DNA of 64,000 nucleotides from Polydactylus sextarius (Eukaryota > Chordata > Actinopteri > Polynemidae): the NCBI GenBank assembly GCA_016801845.1, contig CM028906.1, positions 11,618,501 through 11,682,500 on the forward strand, given 5' to 3'. The position numbers were made by a program, and so were the translations under genes. Shown here one piece after another: positions 12,623 through 26,155 of the stretch; position 1 is the first letter of the stretch, and each line of letters begins with the position of its first letter. The notes under the pieces were generated by a model. That model saw nothing but the letters and a program-made list of their open reading frames with translations. It made no database searches and had not been told where the DNA came from.

Positions 12623-12867
12623 CAAGTAGGGCCATGAAGCAGATACAGATTGCAAAGAGGGAGCTGAAGCTCAGGCCCACATCCTCCCTGTAGATGGCCA
12701 GCGGTGTTTCACAGTGACGACCTCTATAACCCTCTGGACAGTGGCAGGTGAATTTGGAAGGTGATTGAGCGACGCAAGTACCCCGGTGACAAGGCCGCGT
12801 AGCACAGAGGGTGTAGATGCAGGACTTTCTAGACCCGTTCACACGGATCATATGACCGGGAGGACAT
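12623..12867 (-). CDS. Type III cadherin exon H: EGF-like repeat 3 and transmembrane helix
   Basis: One base, 81 codons and one trailing base. The exon begins CPPGHMIRVNGSRKSC and continues IYTLCATRPCHRGTCVAQSP, SKFTCHCPEGYRGRHC, a short juxtamembrane stretch ETPLAIYRED, and then a hydrophobic helix VGLSFSSLFAICICFMALLG. The EGF spacing C-x4-C-x8-C-x1-C-x8-C and the 'CPEGYRG.HC' end are canonical. The hydrophobic run of about 20 residues, immediately after the EGF, is the single-pass membrane anchor of type III cadherins. Acceptor ctgattttgcag, donor GTAGGT; the exon ends in phase 1 inside the helix or at its cytoplasmic edge. Reading past the donor gives 'RCYICFV' and a stop at 12597-12599, so a transcript that failed to splice here would lose the tail. 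Confidence 0.9.
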
Positions 12868-15800
12868 CTGCAAAATCAGACAGGACAGTCATAAATTACA
12901 CAGAGATTAAGATCACAAATGTACATGACACCAGGTTTGATTATATCGTCGTGTGAAGTTTTCTCTGAGGAACTGTGTCATCATAGAGCATCAAAGAAAA
13001 AAAAAAAAAAAAACAGAAAATAAAAACACAGGAACAAGAGGGATTAAACAAATGATATGAGATAGTAAAAGCATTAGAGTATACAGTGAAGATGAAAATG
13101 TATACACGCGATAAAACAATGTCTCATTTAACAACAGTGAAAAATGTTAATTACTGTCCTTTAATCAGTGATCTCACATGTGCACCTTGGGAGACAATGA
13201 GTCGGAGGAGATGAAAATGCTGACTGTGGCACTGGCAGTAACTAGAATGATTTTATGCAGACAGGGGCACATTTTCTGCCTCACTTCAGAAAGCACCGCT
13301 ATAATTAAAAGCTCATTTGGGTGTAACAGCTCAAACAAACATTTTATGAGCCCATTAATTCAGTTTCCCCATTCAATGTCTATAGAGCAGTTCCAGACTG
13401 TACATTCTGATGATATTAGAGATGAGTCCTGCTTCTCTTCTCTGGCGATTCTTTCATGCTTATAAATATTGACACAACTTTACTATGACACAGCAAGATT
13501 GAATTCAAAGAGGCAAAGTCATTTATCTCACAATTGTTCCCTTTTTTGCTGTAAAACTAATAAAACAATATCAGAGACTAAAGGGTTAATTTCCAGACTG
13601 TACTCTGTCAGTTATACTTGTATGAGACTAACCTGCTTTAGTGGTGTAAGTTTGGGATACTGATTAGCATTTAACTTGTCTTGTTGTCCATTTTTAATTT
13701 TTAGCCACATTTCTTTTTCTCACCTATGTTGATCCTCATGTAACTTCTGTGTGTGATTAGTAGCAGTTTTGGATTGTAATGCTTGGGTACATGTCCACCT
13801 TCCTTAATATTTGCACACTAAAATGGACAATGTAGGATTTAACTAATTTTACAGCCTTGCGGTTGTATGTCTCTGCAAACCAGTCCAGTTGCAGGTAGTT
13901 AGTGTTTTAAATTCACTAGTTATGGCCACAAACATGTTGTGTGAAGTCACAGTGACCTTTTACCTTTGACAAACTAAAATCAAATCATTTCAATCCTTGG
14001 GTCCAAGTGTTTCTGTGAAATTTCAAAGGATTTTGGAACAACATTTGTGAGAAATTCCCTTTAGACTTAGATAGTAAACATTAAATACTCAACTGTACTG
14101 CACTTGTTTCAAGTATGGTCTGCATAAAGTGTAAGATAATACCCTACAATATTGGTGGCTAAGACGCTGAGACTTGCTAAAACAATGGAATTGTCCATTA
14201 AAGTTGAATTACTTTTGGGTGTAGCAGAACAAGCTGTAAACACAACACTGACGTATTATTATCATATAAAGCTGTTTGGAAACTGTGTGAACAAAAAGTT
14301 TCCTAGGCACTGTGCAGCTGCAGAAGAGAGGAACAATTCATGAATGAATGCCTTTTTATTGTCACTACATGTTTTTACATTTTTTTTTTTTTTTTTTACA
14401 TTTTTTTTAAAAATATGGTTTTAACGTTTTTAGATGGGATGTGAAAGACTGCAAATGTAAACTATTTGTTACTTGCATATGACCCATTTGAAGCAGTTGT
14501 GTTTTATAAATTCATTCCATCATCATCCTTGTCTTGTTCGCTAATCACAGCTGCCATGCTCCTGCTTTCACGGTCGTGCTCAACAAGGAGAGGACCTAAA
14601 GGCGTCTGTGTATCCACCCATCAACAAACTGCAAAACTAAACAAAAACATGCTGGGAATTAGCCTCAGCTGAACTGTCAGAGTAAGTCTTAAAAAACAGC
14701 AACACTTAAGTGATTTGGGGCTACTTAAGCTTTGATAAAACAGAACTACATTTACAGATGGTAATGTGCAAAGCCTGAGTGCATGGCTAAAAACTACTTG
14801 CTAATTAACATAAATAAGCACTTGACATGTTTTATAGTTATTACAAACTGAATATTGAATTTAAGCTCTACTTTTATCAAATCAAATCAAATCACAATTG
14901 CAATATCTGGCATAAAAAAAAAAAAGAAAAAGAAAATTGCAAATTGTTTGACCCTAAACTGCAGCAGAATTTATTTGGAGTTGTTTTTCTGTCCTGCCAA
15001 CAAATATCGAGTCTCATTTTCTCTAATTGTGACTCTACCAACTTCAGAGAAAAAAAAAAAAATATCTGGCTGCTAAACATTTCGCTATGTTCAGCAGCTG
15101 TACACTAATGTTGTGTGCCTGGTGCTACAGTAAATGTACAGTAAGTTTTATCACAGGTTTTTCACTGAAAGCAGCTCCCTGCTGGTTCTAGTGATGGGGT
15201 TAATGAGAGTGGTGAGAGTCAAAGTGGTGTGCCAAAAGAAGAGAGCACACTGTAAAATAGTTTCCTTCTGTATCTGCTGCAGAACTGATTTTACAGCAAC
15301 ATTTCAGCACATTCAGTCCCATGAGAGCCTTCTTCTGGCCATTTCAGATTAGAGCTGAGACTCAGTGTGGTTTTACTTTTGCCCTAAGAGTGAAAAAAAG
15401 TCTGGATCACCTTCACAATCACTGTTCATAAAATTGGTCTCCTCATTTCAGCTTTTTTAATGGCACCAATCCTGACCATGTGAAAAAGAAAAGAAAAGAA
15501 AAAACAGAGAACTAGCAGTTTAAAGCAAAATTTAAAATGTAATTAACCGTGGTTGGAATTAGTATGGCATTACTTTGCTTTTACAAAAAAAGTCCAATGT
15601 TTAGTACTCAATATGCCTGGTTGGTGTTGAATACAGGACACCTGTCTGTCAACTAGACAATAGCACTTTGCCTTTGTCTCCTCTTTCTTATCACTGCATG
15701 TTATTAGTCAGAACTGGATTCAGCACGGTGACGAGTGTCTTATCATAACAGAGATGAACATGCATGCACACTCAGTAATTACTGAGAGGTGTAGAGAACA

Positions 15801-18800
15801 GGAGTTTCTAAAAGCTTTTAATTGTAACCATTTTCCCAGAGGAATATAATACTAACATTAACACTACTACTACAAATAATAATATTATAAATATTCATTT
15901 CATTCATTTTCAACAGGTCTTAAACCTCATACCAAACTTAACACAGTTTCTCATTTTGGACAGATTTTATCAACTCTTATTTTCAGTAAACTAAAAAGTA
16001 AAATTTTTAATTTACAAAAGTATTCAGACTCTTTGTTTGTGACACCCGGATTGGTGATTAGGTCCATTTTCTGATTTCATTATCTTTGTGCTGCATTTAG
16101 AACTTGATTAGATTTCACCTGTGGTAAATTTGATTCATTGGACATGGTTTAGAATGGCACACACCTATATGCATAAGGTCTTGCCAATTACACTGTGTCA
16201 GGACAAAACACACCCCATGAAGTCAAATAAAATTCTCTTGGACCACTGTGATTAAATTGTGTGTGTGTGTGTGTGTCTGTTTAAGTGTTCCCAGGACCAC
16301 AGTGGCCTCAGTAAATGTGAAATGGAGGATGTTTAGTGTTTCCATTCAACCAACCTAAGTAACCAGGCACGACAGGTTTTGGTCAGAGAGGTGACCATGA
16401 ACAGTTATTCTAACAGACTCTCAGATGTCAATTCCAGAGATAGAAGAACCTGCTCTACATCAATCAGGTCCGTATGGTGGAGTGTCTACAAGGAAGACTT
16501 CCTTGAGTATTAGACAAATGAAAGTCTGCTTCAAGTTTCTCAAATAGACTGTGAAGAGAGCAATTCTGTGGTCTGATGAGAAAAAGATTGCACTCTCTGG
16601 GCAGAACTCCAAACTCCAAGCACTGCTCATCACCTGGCTAAAACCATCCCTACAGTGAAGTACAGTGGTGGCAGCTTTTTGTTTTGGGATGGGGGTGGGG
16701 TGGGGGTGTCTCTGTCCAGTGGCAGACACATTGGACAGAGCTGAGGGAACGATGAAGGCAGCTCAATACCGAAAGGATCATAAAGAGAACATAGTGATCA
16801 CAAAATCTCAAACGTGGTAGTTCAACTTTCAGCATAACAATGACTCAATGCATATAGCGTCTGTGTCTCTTCAGGAGAAGTATCTTACTGTTCTTAAGTG
16901 GCCCAGTTACAAACCTCAGTTACAGGCAGACTGCTTTGGCTTATTAGCTAGACCTAACTGCCCCAAGTTTGCTGAAAATTTTCCCCCAGATTAATTGTTA
17001 GTATCTATAGCTACTGCAGAGAAATGTACAAGGGTCTTGCATATGCATATGACGGCTAAATACTTGATATGATTGGGGGTCAGGCTAAAGGCTGTAAAAA
17101 TCATTCTAACTAGTTGATAATCCATGACAATCACATCCAACAATGGAGCAGCATTGCTCTGTTTGTGCTTGACCACAAGGTATGCTTTTATACAGGTGGG
17201 CTAACCAAGACAGCTGAGTGTGATGGCACTGTGCCCTGGGGCAGCACAAATCTAAGGTTGCAAATAGGTTTAAAAAAAACCACGATCCTAGAGCTGTAAC
17301 AGGTTCTTACATTGTTAAACAAGCATGTGGACACAATGTAAAAGTACTGGGGCTATGTGGTTTTTGATTTCCATATATAGTCAAATTCTAACCTGAATTG
17401 TGATATTTCTAAAGTAACCTATAGCACCATTGAATAATGCAGTTTGCTGACAATTTGCCACTAAAAAACTAACACCACTATCCAAACTCTCAGTGAAGAG
17501 TTGAGTCGGGGCCATGTAGACAGGAGAAGTAATAGTTGGATAACTGTCATTATTCTAGGGAGGTGTTTAGCAAACAGAAATTATTGCAACAAATCAATGT
17601 TTTTGTGAGTGTCTCTGTCTCCCATATGATCTTAGACTTGGAGGACTTCCTGTCTACACTCACTACTCTAATCACCGGCTACGATTCTTGTCAAGTACTG
17701 AAATAACAAGCCAAACAACTTAGTATGGTGATGATGCAGAGGGAGACTAAGTGTGTATAAATGTGTTTATATGTGGGCGAGTGGTAGGTGTGTGTCAGTA
17801 GTACAGGTGTTAAAATACAGAGCAGGAGAAAGCAAGATGAGAGCCATACAAACCAAGAAATGGAGGGGAAGAGTGTGAGATTGAGGGCCATTGTCAAAAA
17901 AAAAAAAGGTTGGTGGATAGATGATGTGGGTGAGTGGATCAGAGGAGTGGGAAAAAAGGGAAAGGCAAGATTAAAAGCTAGAGGCTGCACAGGCTGAATG
18001 GAGGCTGATGTTTCCAGTGGCAGAAAAATTGCTGAGATTAGTGTATGTGGCCAAGAGTGTTCGCTGTTTGATTCAGTCTGTGCCGCAGGAGAGGGTTGTT
18101 AAGTTTGCCGCAGCTTTTCATTGCACGACATTTCCCATTTCCCGCTGACAAACAAACCCTCATACAGAAAGACGTTCAGTAGTGCATGTGAAATGTTGAT
18201 CAAGCAAAAGTGTGAATCCCATCAGGGTCAGACGGCCGAGAAAATAATTTATTTTTACCTCGAACACTTGAAATGTTGGAGCTTACTGTGCAGGTGGAGT
18301 TCACTGCCTTATTCGTTTTACTTTTAAAAGGAAACAGCGCTGTCACAGAATGCACTGAAACTTATGGGGCTTTAGTTTTTTAAATTCACTTTGACAATGT
18401 CAAAACATGTGTTAAACATTGATAATTGTGATTGTGTGTCAGCCAGCAAGGCAGTACATTAGCAGTCTTATTCACTTCACAAATACCAGGCAGAGATGAA
18501 AGCTGATCTATCCATCTAACAGAATAGTGTCGTCCTTAACTGCTTACACTGTGTTGAGTTTGATCAGTTTCTGAGTTACTGAGTTTCCTCCATTATACTT
18601 TGTTGTTGCAACATGCATGTCAGCACAGCCTGAAACAACTAAGTCTCCCTGGTGTACGTTCATGTTTGTCTGTGGTTTTAATCAGGAAACTGAGCAGTGA
18701 GACAGTAGAAAAAAAGAAATTGATTCAGGCTTTGTATGCTGGAAATCCACAGCCCTGAGAAAAGAGGACTTTTGTGCAGCCAAATGAAAAAAAAGATACA

Positions 18801-19290
18801 CTGAGATCAGAAAGAAAAAGGCTGAGTTTATTTGAGTTGAGACAGAATTAGCTATAATCAGTTAATAATCTCCATCTCTTAGACTAAGTATCCTTAAATT
18901 GTAGAGCAGAAGATCCACCAGTGCTGGATTCCACTAAATCGCTAGAAACATGTTTCAAGGTATACAGCAGCGATTTAGTGAGCAAATTTATTTTACTGCC
19001 ATGAAATCCTTACCGTGAAATTTGGAGAGATATTTCAACATAAAGCTTTTTTCTGTTTTCCCATTTCCAACATTTTCAAGTAGGTCAGGCCTGAAGCAGA
19101 TTTATGTGGCTATGACCAAAAATAATACTAAGGTCAAAGACTGAAAAATGGCTCCAGAGGTAGAGTGAGTTGGATTAAATATATGTGTCATCGGGACTTT
19201 GTGTCAAAATGATAAGTGTGTAGGTTGAACAGGCGTGTGTGAATGTGCTCCGGCTTTGTAGTTACATCTTTTGTGTTTTTGTGCATGTAC
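12868..19290 (-). other. Intron G-H (6.4 kb)
   Basis: Inferred from the GT donor at 19290-19289 and the AG acceptor at 12869-12868. The only element I recognise in it is the decayed Tc1-like copy at 16010-16925. There is also a T-rich low-complexity stretch at 14381-14410 and a purine-rich segment at 17840-17960. The rest is unremarkable AT-rich sequence. Confidence 0.8.
16010..16925 (+). mobile_element. Decayed Tc1/mariner-like element
   Basis: It starts with 'acaaaagtattcagactc', the terminal sequence of a very common teleost Tc1-like family. Diverged transposase-coding stretches follow: near 16297-16320 'ggaccacagtggcctcagta', near 16460-16480 'catcaatcaggtccgtatgg', near 16560-16590 'ctgtggtctgatgagaaaaa' (the first catalytic Asp region) and near 16620-16680 'ctcatcacctggctaaaacc'. 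The 3' third is poorly preserved and I could not find a matching right end. Multiple indels and stops; a non-functional relic. Confidence 0.65.
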
Positions 19291-19471
19291 CTGCATTCGT
19301 GCACTCTCCACAAGTCAAAACAGGTGAATGGGGGGCTACAGTGGTTCCTTTTGCAGGAGTCAGATGAGCACCCGAGGGAGAGGCCTTGCATGCTGACCTG
19401 GGAAACCCCATCTCGTGGCTGGCTGTCCAGTGGCATATAGCGACCATTGAGGCGTAAATCCCTCATACAGC
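19291..19471 (-). CDS. Type III cadherin exon G: end of laminin G 2 and EGF-like repeat 2
   Basis: Two bases complete Gly, then 59 codons read CMRDLRLNGRYMPLDSQPRD, GVSQVSMQGLSLGCSSDSCK and RNHCSPPFTCFDLWRVHEC. 'GCMRDLRLNG' closes laminin G 2. The following 'C...C....C.....C.DLWR.HECRCPPG', finished in the next exon, is an EGF module with the 'DLWR.HECRC' string that I associate with DN-cadherin-type proteins. The acceptor is cttcatcctgcag with a long pyrimidine tract, and the donor is GTACAT. The last two bases (AG) join with A of the next exon to give Arg. Confidence 0.89.
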
Positions 19472-20794
19472 CTGCAGGATGAAGAAAAAAAGAAATAAAA
19501 AAACAAGTTTAGTGCAACAAGAAGTATGCTGTCATCTACACTCACCTATGCAGACGCAAAATGTAATTATACCTGGAGAGCAAATCAACCCCATGTTTTG
19601 ATAGATTACTGGACCCAATTCTAACACTTACAGCAAACATCCGGTGTGGATTTTAACACCCCTGACTGCTGTCACATTCAGTGATATCTGACATTCAGGG
19701 CTATTTTTTATTTTTTTTTCATAGTCAGAACGGTGTCTCATTGATCTTCTTGTCATAAGGTGTTTATTGTCGCATCTTAAAACATTACACTGTTTCAAAA
19801 ACAGTGAAAAAAAAAATCAATCTCTGAGAACATGGAGAGCGTAGATTTGCATAGATATAGAATATCACATATTGTGCTCCATGGTGCACTGATAGCTGTG
19901 CTGTGGACACATGTCCCTGTTTCACTGGGGTAACATGGGGAGACACTTACCAACAGCGGTGTAAAGACACCTGAGAGACTGCTTGCAAAAAAACACACAC
20001 ACACACACAGGAAACACATCATTCAGCTGGAGTAAACGAGGCCAAAAGCTTCCACATGGAACCTATGTCCCTATGAACCTGGAGCCTACTTACAGTTAAA
20101 ATATATGTCCAGTTTGGATGTTATTCTCATAAATTTGGCCATTTTTATCAAATTTTATTACAATACTTAGTATCTGAAGTAATAACTGTGCTCTTGGGTT
20201 GTGACTTCTGTGAGCAAGTAGTTTTAAATGAACCCAAACAGAAAACTATACACTGTAAACATCACAATATACTTGCTGGTTCAGCTTTGAATGACTGAGC
20301 TCATCATAGCTGAGTGAATGGATTAAAACGTGAATGTAGTACAACATAGCACTGTGAGATTGTGTCCATGCTCTGCCCTCATTCTACTGTTACACTGTTG
20401 GCTCAAAACAGTGAACATAGAGGGGAGGCCACATGCAGAGAGCAAATAATAATTAAATTTATTCAGAAATAACCAAAAACACAAATAAAGTAAAAAGGTG
20501 TAGTGCAAATCAGTGCAGTAAAGTAACCAAAAATGTAAAGCAAATCAGTCTAGGAGAAACCCAACCAAAGGCCCAACAACAGCCTAAACCGGGAGGAAAG
20601 AAAGAGAGCTATGCTCTGCCAGACCAGGCTTCTCATACTGCTCCCAATCACCAGCACCTGGGCAAAAAAGAGACAGACACACCTGTGCAAGAGGGCGGGG
20701 TTACTGCAGACCTGCCAGGGACATAACACTACATAATAAAAGGATACATTAAGCACAGCAGAGGGTGGATTCAATCTCTAGCTCCTCCTGTCTC

Positions 20795-20925
20795 CAGTCC
20801 AGTCATGTTTAAGTGTCAATGAGCAAGTTGATCCAAAATTTACCTCTGATGGCTGTTCTATCAGTGTATGAATGTGTGTAATGGTGCTGTACTGTGACTA
20901 GTAGTCTTAAATGACTGGTCACGAA
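20795..20925 (+). mobile_element. tRNA-derived SINE fragment
   Basis: It shares the body motifs 'aagtgtc..tgagcaag..gatccaaaatt..cctctgatggctgt' and 'tcagtgtatgaatgtgtgt' with the longer copy at 30125-30378. The tRNA-like head is missing. A partial copy. Confidence 0.5.
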
Positions 20926-23900
20926 GAACTAAACTAGAACTAAATTAGTAAAATTGCTACATAAGTGCCATCTGTTTACCATTAAGATTATAACTGCTTC
21001 AAGAAATAATTTTGTGTTGAATTATCATTTAATTATCTTGCAGCTATTCTGTTGTTTTGTTTTTTTTTCTTCTCTCAATTCGATTAATATGTATGGTAAT
21101 TGTTGTCAAACACTTCATAGTAGCACTCTTTGCTTTTGTTTTATTCTTAACTTGTTAAACTCTTATTAAATGTTTTGTCGGGGGAATGGAAATTCAGAGC
21201 CTACAGGTAGATGCTGAGGCTGAGGTCATAAAACATTGTTTGGCAGCAGTAAAGTAAAGTTTAGCTTTTCAGATTAGAGGTAGGAGCACAGACAGTTAAA
21301 ATGATTTGTGTGAACATAGTTTGTCTGTGCTTTGATTAACTACTGCCCGTATCACTGTCCTCACTTTTGATTGCAAAGTAACAACATATTTTAGAAGGGT
21401 GGTTGTACTGACCTGAAGCCTGTAGAAGCAACTCTAAAATAAATAATGCTAAACAATGTGTAGCTTCACTGTGCACACCGATACACTGTTAGCTGATCTA
21501 ATTACAAGTTAATGAAAATGTGAGCTTACTAATTACAAGACACTTATACATAGGTCTAAAACACAACATCACATCAACATGTTCTTTATATAACACATCT
21601 GACCTCTTAGTGCAGAGCTTGTGAGTTTGTGTTTAGCGGCAGTGGTGTAATTGTGTAAAGGTCTACGATATTTCAGAGTGTCTAACTACGTCTGCCAATG
21701 GAGGCCGCAAACTCCAGAGGACATATATTTCTGCTGTTTATGTTCTCTTCACTTAATTACTAAGTTGGTGTATTCATGTTAACATTTCATTCTCCCTCTG
21801 TCACGATTTGAAAGGACAGAGACAACACACACGCACGCACACAATTTCCCTGCCACCATCTATCACGTCTGCCTCTTTTGAAGGGAAATGCTTTTAAAGT
21901 CCATTTAATAAACACATGCATTGTCTTTTACTGCCTGAGGCACAGCTGTCGACACCTCTCACTGTCTAACTCCAGGGAGCTCTCTCTCTCTCTCGTTTTA
22001 TATCTGTCTCTCTCCATAGTTCTGACCTCTTTCTCTCTATATTACCATACAGCACTTTCATTTTTTCTAGTTTTCATGCATTCTCAGCCAAACAGTTTTT
22101 TCTCCTCCTCAATCGCTCTAAAACTTTTGAATGCATCAGCCAACATTTGGGTTCATATGGCAGATCCTCTTGTCTCTCTCTCTGTCTCTTTTGTAGAAAA
22201 GTTCGACAGCGGGCAGGAAATTTACTAAATACGGTACAGTGTGACTCATTCACTGATGTAAATTAAGCCAAGTCAGTATGTTTTGTAAATTCATTATTTT
22301 CAGACTGGCTGTCATTTGTTCTAAGCCTTAGAATAAACCACCAACCAGTGTGTGCTTGTGCCCTTTGTGTGGGTTTATTCATATGAGAGAAAGAAGAGTT
22401 GGTATTTTTCCAACTACATAGAAGTTGTTTTTTTAAAGATTTTTTTTACTCTTTTTTTTCCCTCATTTTTGCCTTTATTTGAGCAACAGTAAAAACAGAG
22501 TCAGGAAACAAAGATCCAAGGTTGGAAGTGAACTGTGGACATTGTTATGTTGCATGTGCTATAACTCCTGCCCGTGCACACTTACATAGCAATTTTAAAA
22601 GCACATTCTGAATTAAAGCCTTCACTTTCTTGCAGAGTCCTGCAATAGTGAATATTAATATTTCATGTCTGTCCAGTTAATATGAGTCTAAAGCCACAAG
22701 ATGGTTAGGTTAGCTTATCTTAGTATAAAGACTGTAGATGAGAGGACAACAGCTAGTCTGACTGTAGAAAAAACAATGTCATTAAAAGGGAGATTTTACA
22801 GAGGTTTTACAGCATCGGTATTGGCTGGATCATTCCTTGATTGGGAGCAGTTAGCTAAGTTAACCAGCTGCTGGCTCCAGTTTTACACTGAACAGACAGG
22901 TACCAGAGTGGTCGTAACCTTCTCATCTAAATCCCAGCAGGAAGGCAAACAAGCTATTTATGAAAATGTCAAAACAGATGAGATCATGGCCAGGCTGAAA
23001 ATAATAACAGGAAAATTCAGACTTCTGTAAGAGTCTGTGAGGGAGGTAAGGGCAGCTCGGACAAGAGGAGGTCAGTGGAAAGCTGTGAATGTAAAGTGTG
23101 AGTTACAGTCGCAGAATGAACTGCCACTGCTTCTCAACAACCAAGCACAGTTTCTACATACTAGTTGCTGATTACTGAGATGGGAAAGAAGCTAGAAAGT
23201 TGCTAACTTCAGTGAGCAACGACACTGATCTATTACACAAGAGTCTAATAATGTTAATTATTCTCAGTCTTTTGAGCAACTGACCCAAACAACTTTAATT
23301 GACATGATAAGACTGTCACGGCCAGGAAGAGAAAATATTGAATGGGTCAAACAGTGCACTTCTATCAACAATTAGCTTTGTTAAATCCTTGCTGCCATGG
23401 TTACAACTTGGGTATAGTTAGAGAAAAACATCTAAATACATTAAAATAAAAGAAAAAGAAAATAAAAGAAAAAGTTTTGCTGGTGTGGACAGCTGAAAAT
23501 ATCTTGAAGATGGAACCAGATAATCAAGGGCATAAACTTTGTTCAACAGATCCACTCTTCATATTGCATAGCTGCAAGAAGAAGAAAAGTTTATAAGCAG
23601 TGAATTCATTGAATAAATGCAATTCAGAGTCACCGTGAATAAAGCCATGTCTGGCTATGTGCAATGTGCAAGTCGAGCTGTCCTTGACTCATGTGCCATT
23701 GTTGTGAGATCATTTATGATATCACATCCATCAACAAATGCACAGATGTGAGTGCGGAAAGTGTACTTGCACATTATAAGATTACTTTTTTTTCTGAGGT
23801 GCAAAGAGGGATCAGTAGCAAGTAAACAAGAACATGATACTGTGATCTATCATCTCTGCAGTGTTTGTGACGCCATATTGTTACACAAGCAGAGCAGTGC

Positions 23901-24284
23901 AGCTTCTCTCAGGAGCAGCTCAGTGCAAAGGCTGTGTGTTTATCTGTAGAAAAGGCCATTAAATAAAAATCATGGCACACACATGTATTCCCACCTATTG
24001 CTGCCAAACCTCTTCACACACCTAGCTGTTATAAAGAACGCCATGTCAGCTAATAATGAAGATGCATTTGGGTGAATTAACCATTAAACTGTCATATCAA
24101 TCATTCATCAACATAACAATTCTCCCCTGAAATTGTATGAATAGATAAAAGGATCTATATCTGGTAGTACTTTCCTAAAGAAATGCTTGTCTTGTATGCC
24201 CTGAACTACATGCCAAATTTTTCATTTTATCCTGTGACACATCTAACCCTCTCCACACACAGATGGGTTCTAAGAATGTACTTC

Positions 24285-24287
<3 letters not shown>

Positions 24288-24315
<28 letters not shown>
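24288..24315. repeat. Poly-A run (A28)
   Basis: An uninterrupted run of 28 A. It is not obviously attached to a retroelement: the LINE that follows begins about 245 bp further on, in the same orientation. Confidence 0.95.
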
Positions 24316-24320
<5 letters not shown>

Positions 24321-24559
24321 CATGGATCGTCACCCTTAAGCATGTGTTTATTATCTTAACTGAGACTAACCATAAGAAAATACTAATTTTAACCCAAACA
24401 CAATCTTTTCCTAAACTTAACAAAACATTCACAATTACCTCATGGGCTGCATCCATTAGTGACCAACGTAGCTGTTTATACTGGAGGAGTTTTTGAGAAT
24501 ACAATACATCCTGCTAGGTGTTTGAATGGCATCAAATTAAGCTTTACACTGTTGTTTTC

Positions 24560-26155
24560 CCCCCTCTGAGAACTGCCACTTTGACATGGTGGAGGGTTTT
24601 GCGTACCCTGGGGACCCTAGGAGCTGTGTTGTCGGGAGCTTTAGCGCCCAAGACAAAGTCCTTGGGAGACCTGACCACAAGGTTCTATGCAAAGGGTCAG
24701 ACTACAAACAGTTCAAAAAAAACCCTAATGAAGAAAACAGCATGGAATCAGTGTACCCTGCCTGGAGGGCCCCACCTTGGAGCCAAGCCTGGTAAGGGAG
24801 CCTGTTGGCGAGCGCCTGGTGGTCAGACTTTCGCCAATGGGGCCCAGCTGGACAAAGCCTGAATCAGGGACATGGGTCCAAATCCCGGTGGGCCCACCAC
24901 CTGCTGGGGGAACCCCAGGGGCCCGGTGCAATGTGAATTGGGTGGCAGATGAGAGCAGGGGCCTTGGCGGTCCAATCCTCGGTCACAGAAGCTGACTCTC
25001 TTGAAGGACATGGAATGTCGTTGGCGGGGAAGGAGCCGGGCTTGGGCGGGAGATGGAGAGATACCGGCTGGATATAGTCTGGCTCACCTCACACAGCCAG
25101 AACACACAGTTCTAGCTCTAGAACCAAACTCCTTGACAGAAGCTGGATCCTCCATTATGCTTTTGCGTATGTTGCATCAGGTGAAAGGCGGAGGGCAGAT
25201 GCAGACAGTGTGGGTACAGGATGAGGTATGGTGGTTCCCATCTTTAAGAAGGGGAACCAGAGAGTGTATTCCAATTACTCCTCAGCCTCCTTGGGAAAGT
25301 CTACACCAGGGTACTAGAGAGGAGAGTCTAGCCGATTGTCAAACCTTTGATTCAGGAGGAACAATGCAGTTTTCGCCCTGGTTGTGAAACGATGGACCAG
25401 CTCTATACCAAGAAGGATGCATGGGAGTTTGCCCAAACAGTCCACATGTGCTTTGTGGATCTAGAGAAGGCTTACAACTTCCCTCTGGGGGTTGCTCCAG
25501 GAGTATGGGGTGGGTCATAATTTTTATGGACAGGATTTCTAGGTGCACCTGAGGGGCAGAGGGTGTTGTATTTAGAGGCCGCTGAATCCCTGCTTTTTGT
25601 GGATGTAGTGGTTCTGTTTGCCAAGTCTCCGAGTCTGAGGCCATGGTTCTTGACTGGAAAAGAGTACCCACTCCAGGTTCGGGGGGAGGTTCTGCCTCAA
25701 GTGGAGGAGTTCAAGTATCTTGGGGTTTTGTTCATGTGTGATGGGAAATCAGGGCAGGAGATGGTCATACGGATTGGGGCAGTGTTTGCAGTAATGCGGA
25801 CGCTGATCTGGTCTATTATGGTGAAGAGGGAGTTGTGCCATAACAAGTGGCTCTCAATTTACTGGTCCATCTATGTTCCGACCCTAACCTATGGTCACAA
25901 GCTATGGGCAGTGACTGGAAGAACAAGATTGTGGATACAAGCAGCCGAAATGAGTTTCCTCCATAGGGTGGCTGGTCTCAGCCTTAGAGATAGGGCATCT
26001 AATTGGGATGCCCCCTCAAGGCTGGCCTGGAAATGCCTTGGGGTATCCCCAGAGGAGTTGGTGGAAGTGGCCAAGAGAACAGGGTCTGGGCCTCCCTCCT
26101 GAAGATTTTGGCCCTGCAACCAAGACCCTCCGGATAAGCAAGAGAAGATGAAGAC
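24560..26155 (+). mobile_element. Defective LINE (reverse-transcriptase ORF remnants)
   Basis: A GC-richer island compared with its surroundings. The 5' part carries the untranslated or ORF-leading sequence typical of a widespread teleost LINE (around 24590-25075, 'LTTRFYAKGQTTNS' and 'WRGRSRAWAGDGEIPAGYSL'). Reverse-transcriptase remnants follow: 'CFVDLEKAY' (Asp codon at 25458) and 'SLLFVDVVVLFAKS' (about 25590-25625), where the normal FADD catalytic box has become FVDV. The thumb and C-terminal part is the best preserved: EEFKYLGVLFMCDGK, IYVPTLTYGHKLW, IQAAEMSFLHRVAGLSLRDR and SRLAWKCLGVSPEEL, within an open frame at 25563-26102. Sequence between the palm motifs is deleted (around 25500-25590). 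A dead copy. I do not assign a clade. Confidence 0.75.
25563..26102 (+). pseudogene. LINE reverse transcriptase, C-terminal part, broken
   Basis: A 179-codon open frame inside the LINE at 24560-26155. It begins at a fortuitous ATG in the remnant palm domain (LLFVDVVVLF) and continues through 'EEFKYLGVLF' and 'TYGHKLW' to 'EELVEVAKRTGSGPP'. The second catalytic Asp of the palm box is replaced by Val. Part of the linker and C-terminal domain is missing between 'LSLRDR' and 'SRLAW' compared with the usual arrangement. It would not encode a working reverse transcriptase. Confidence 0.7.

Noticed and set aside
24518..25387. Several overlapping open frames on both strands in the GC-rich block
   Set aside because: These are broken parts and shadows of the LINE at 24560-26155, not separate genes.
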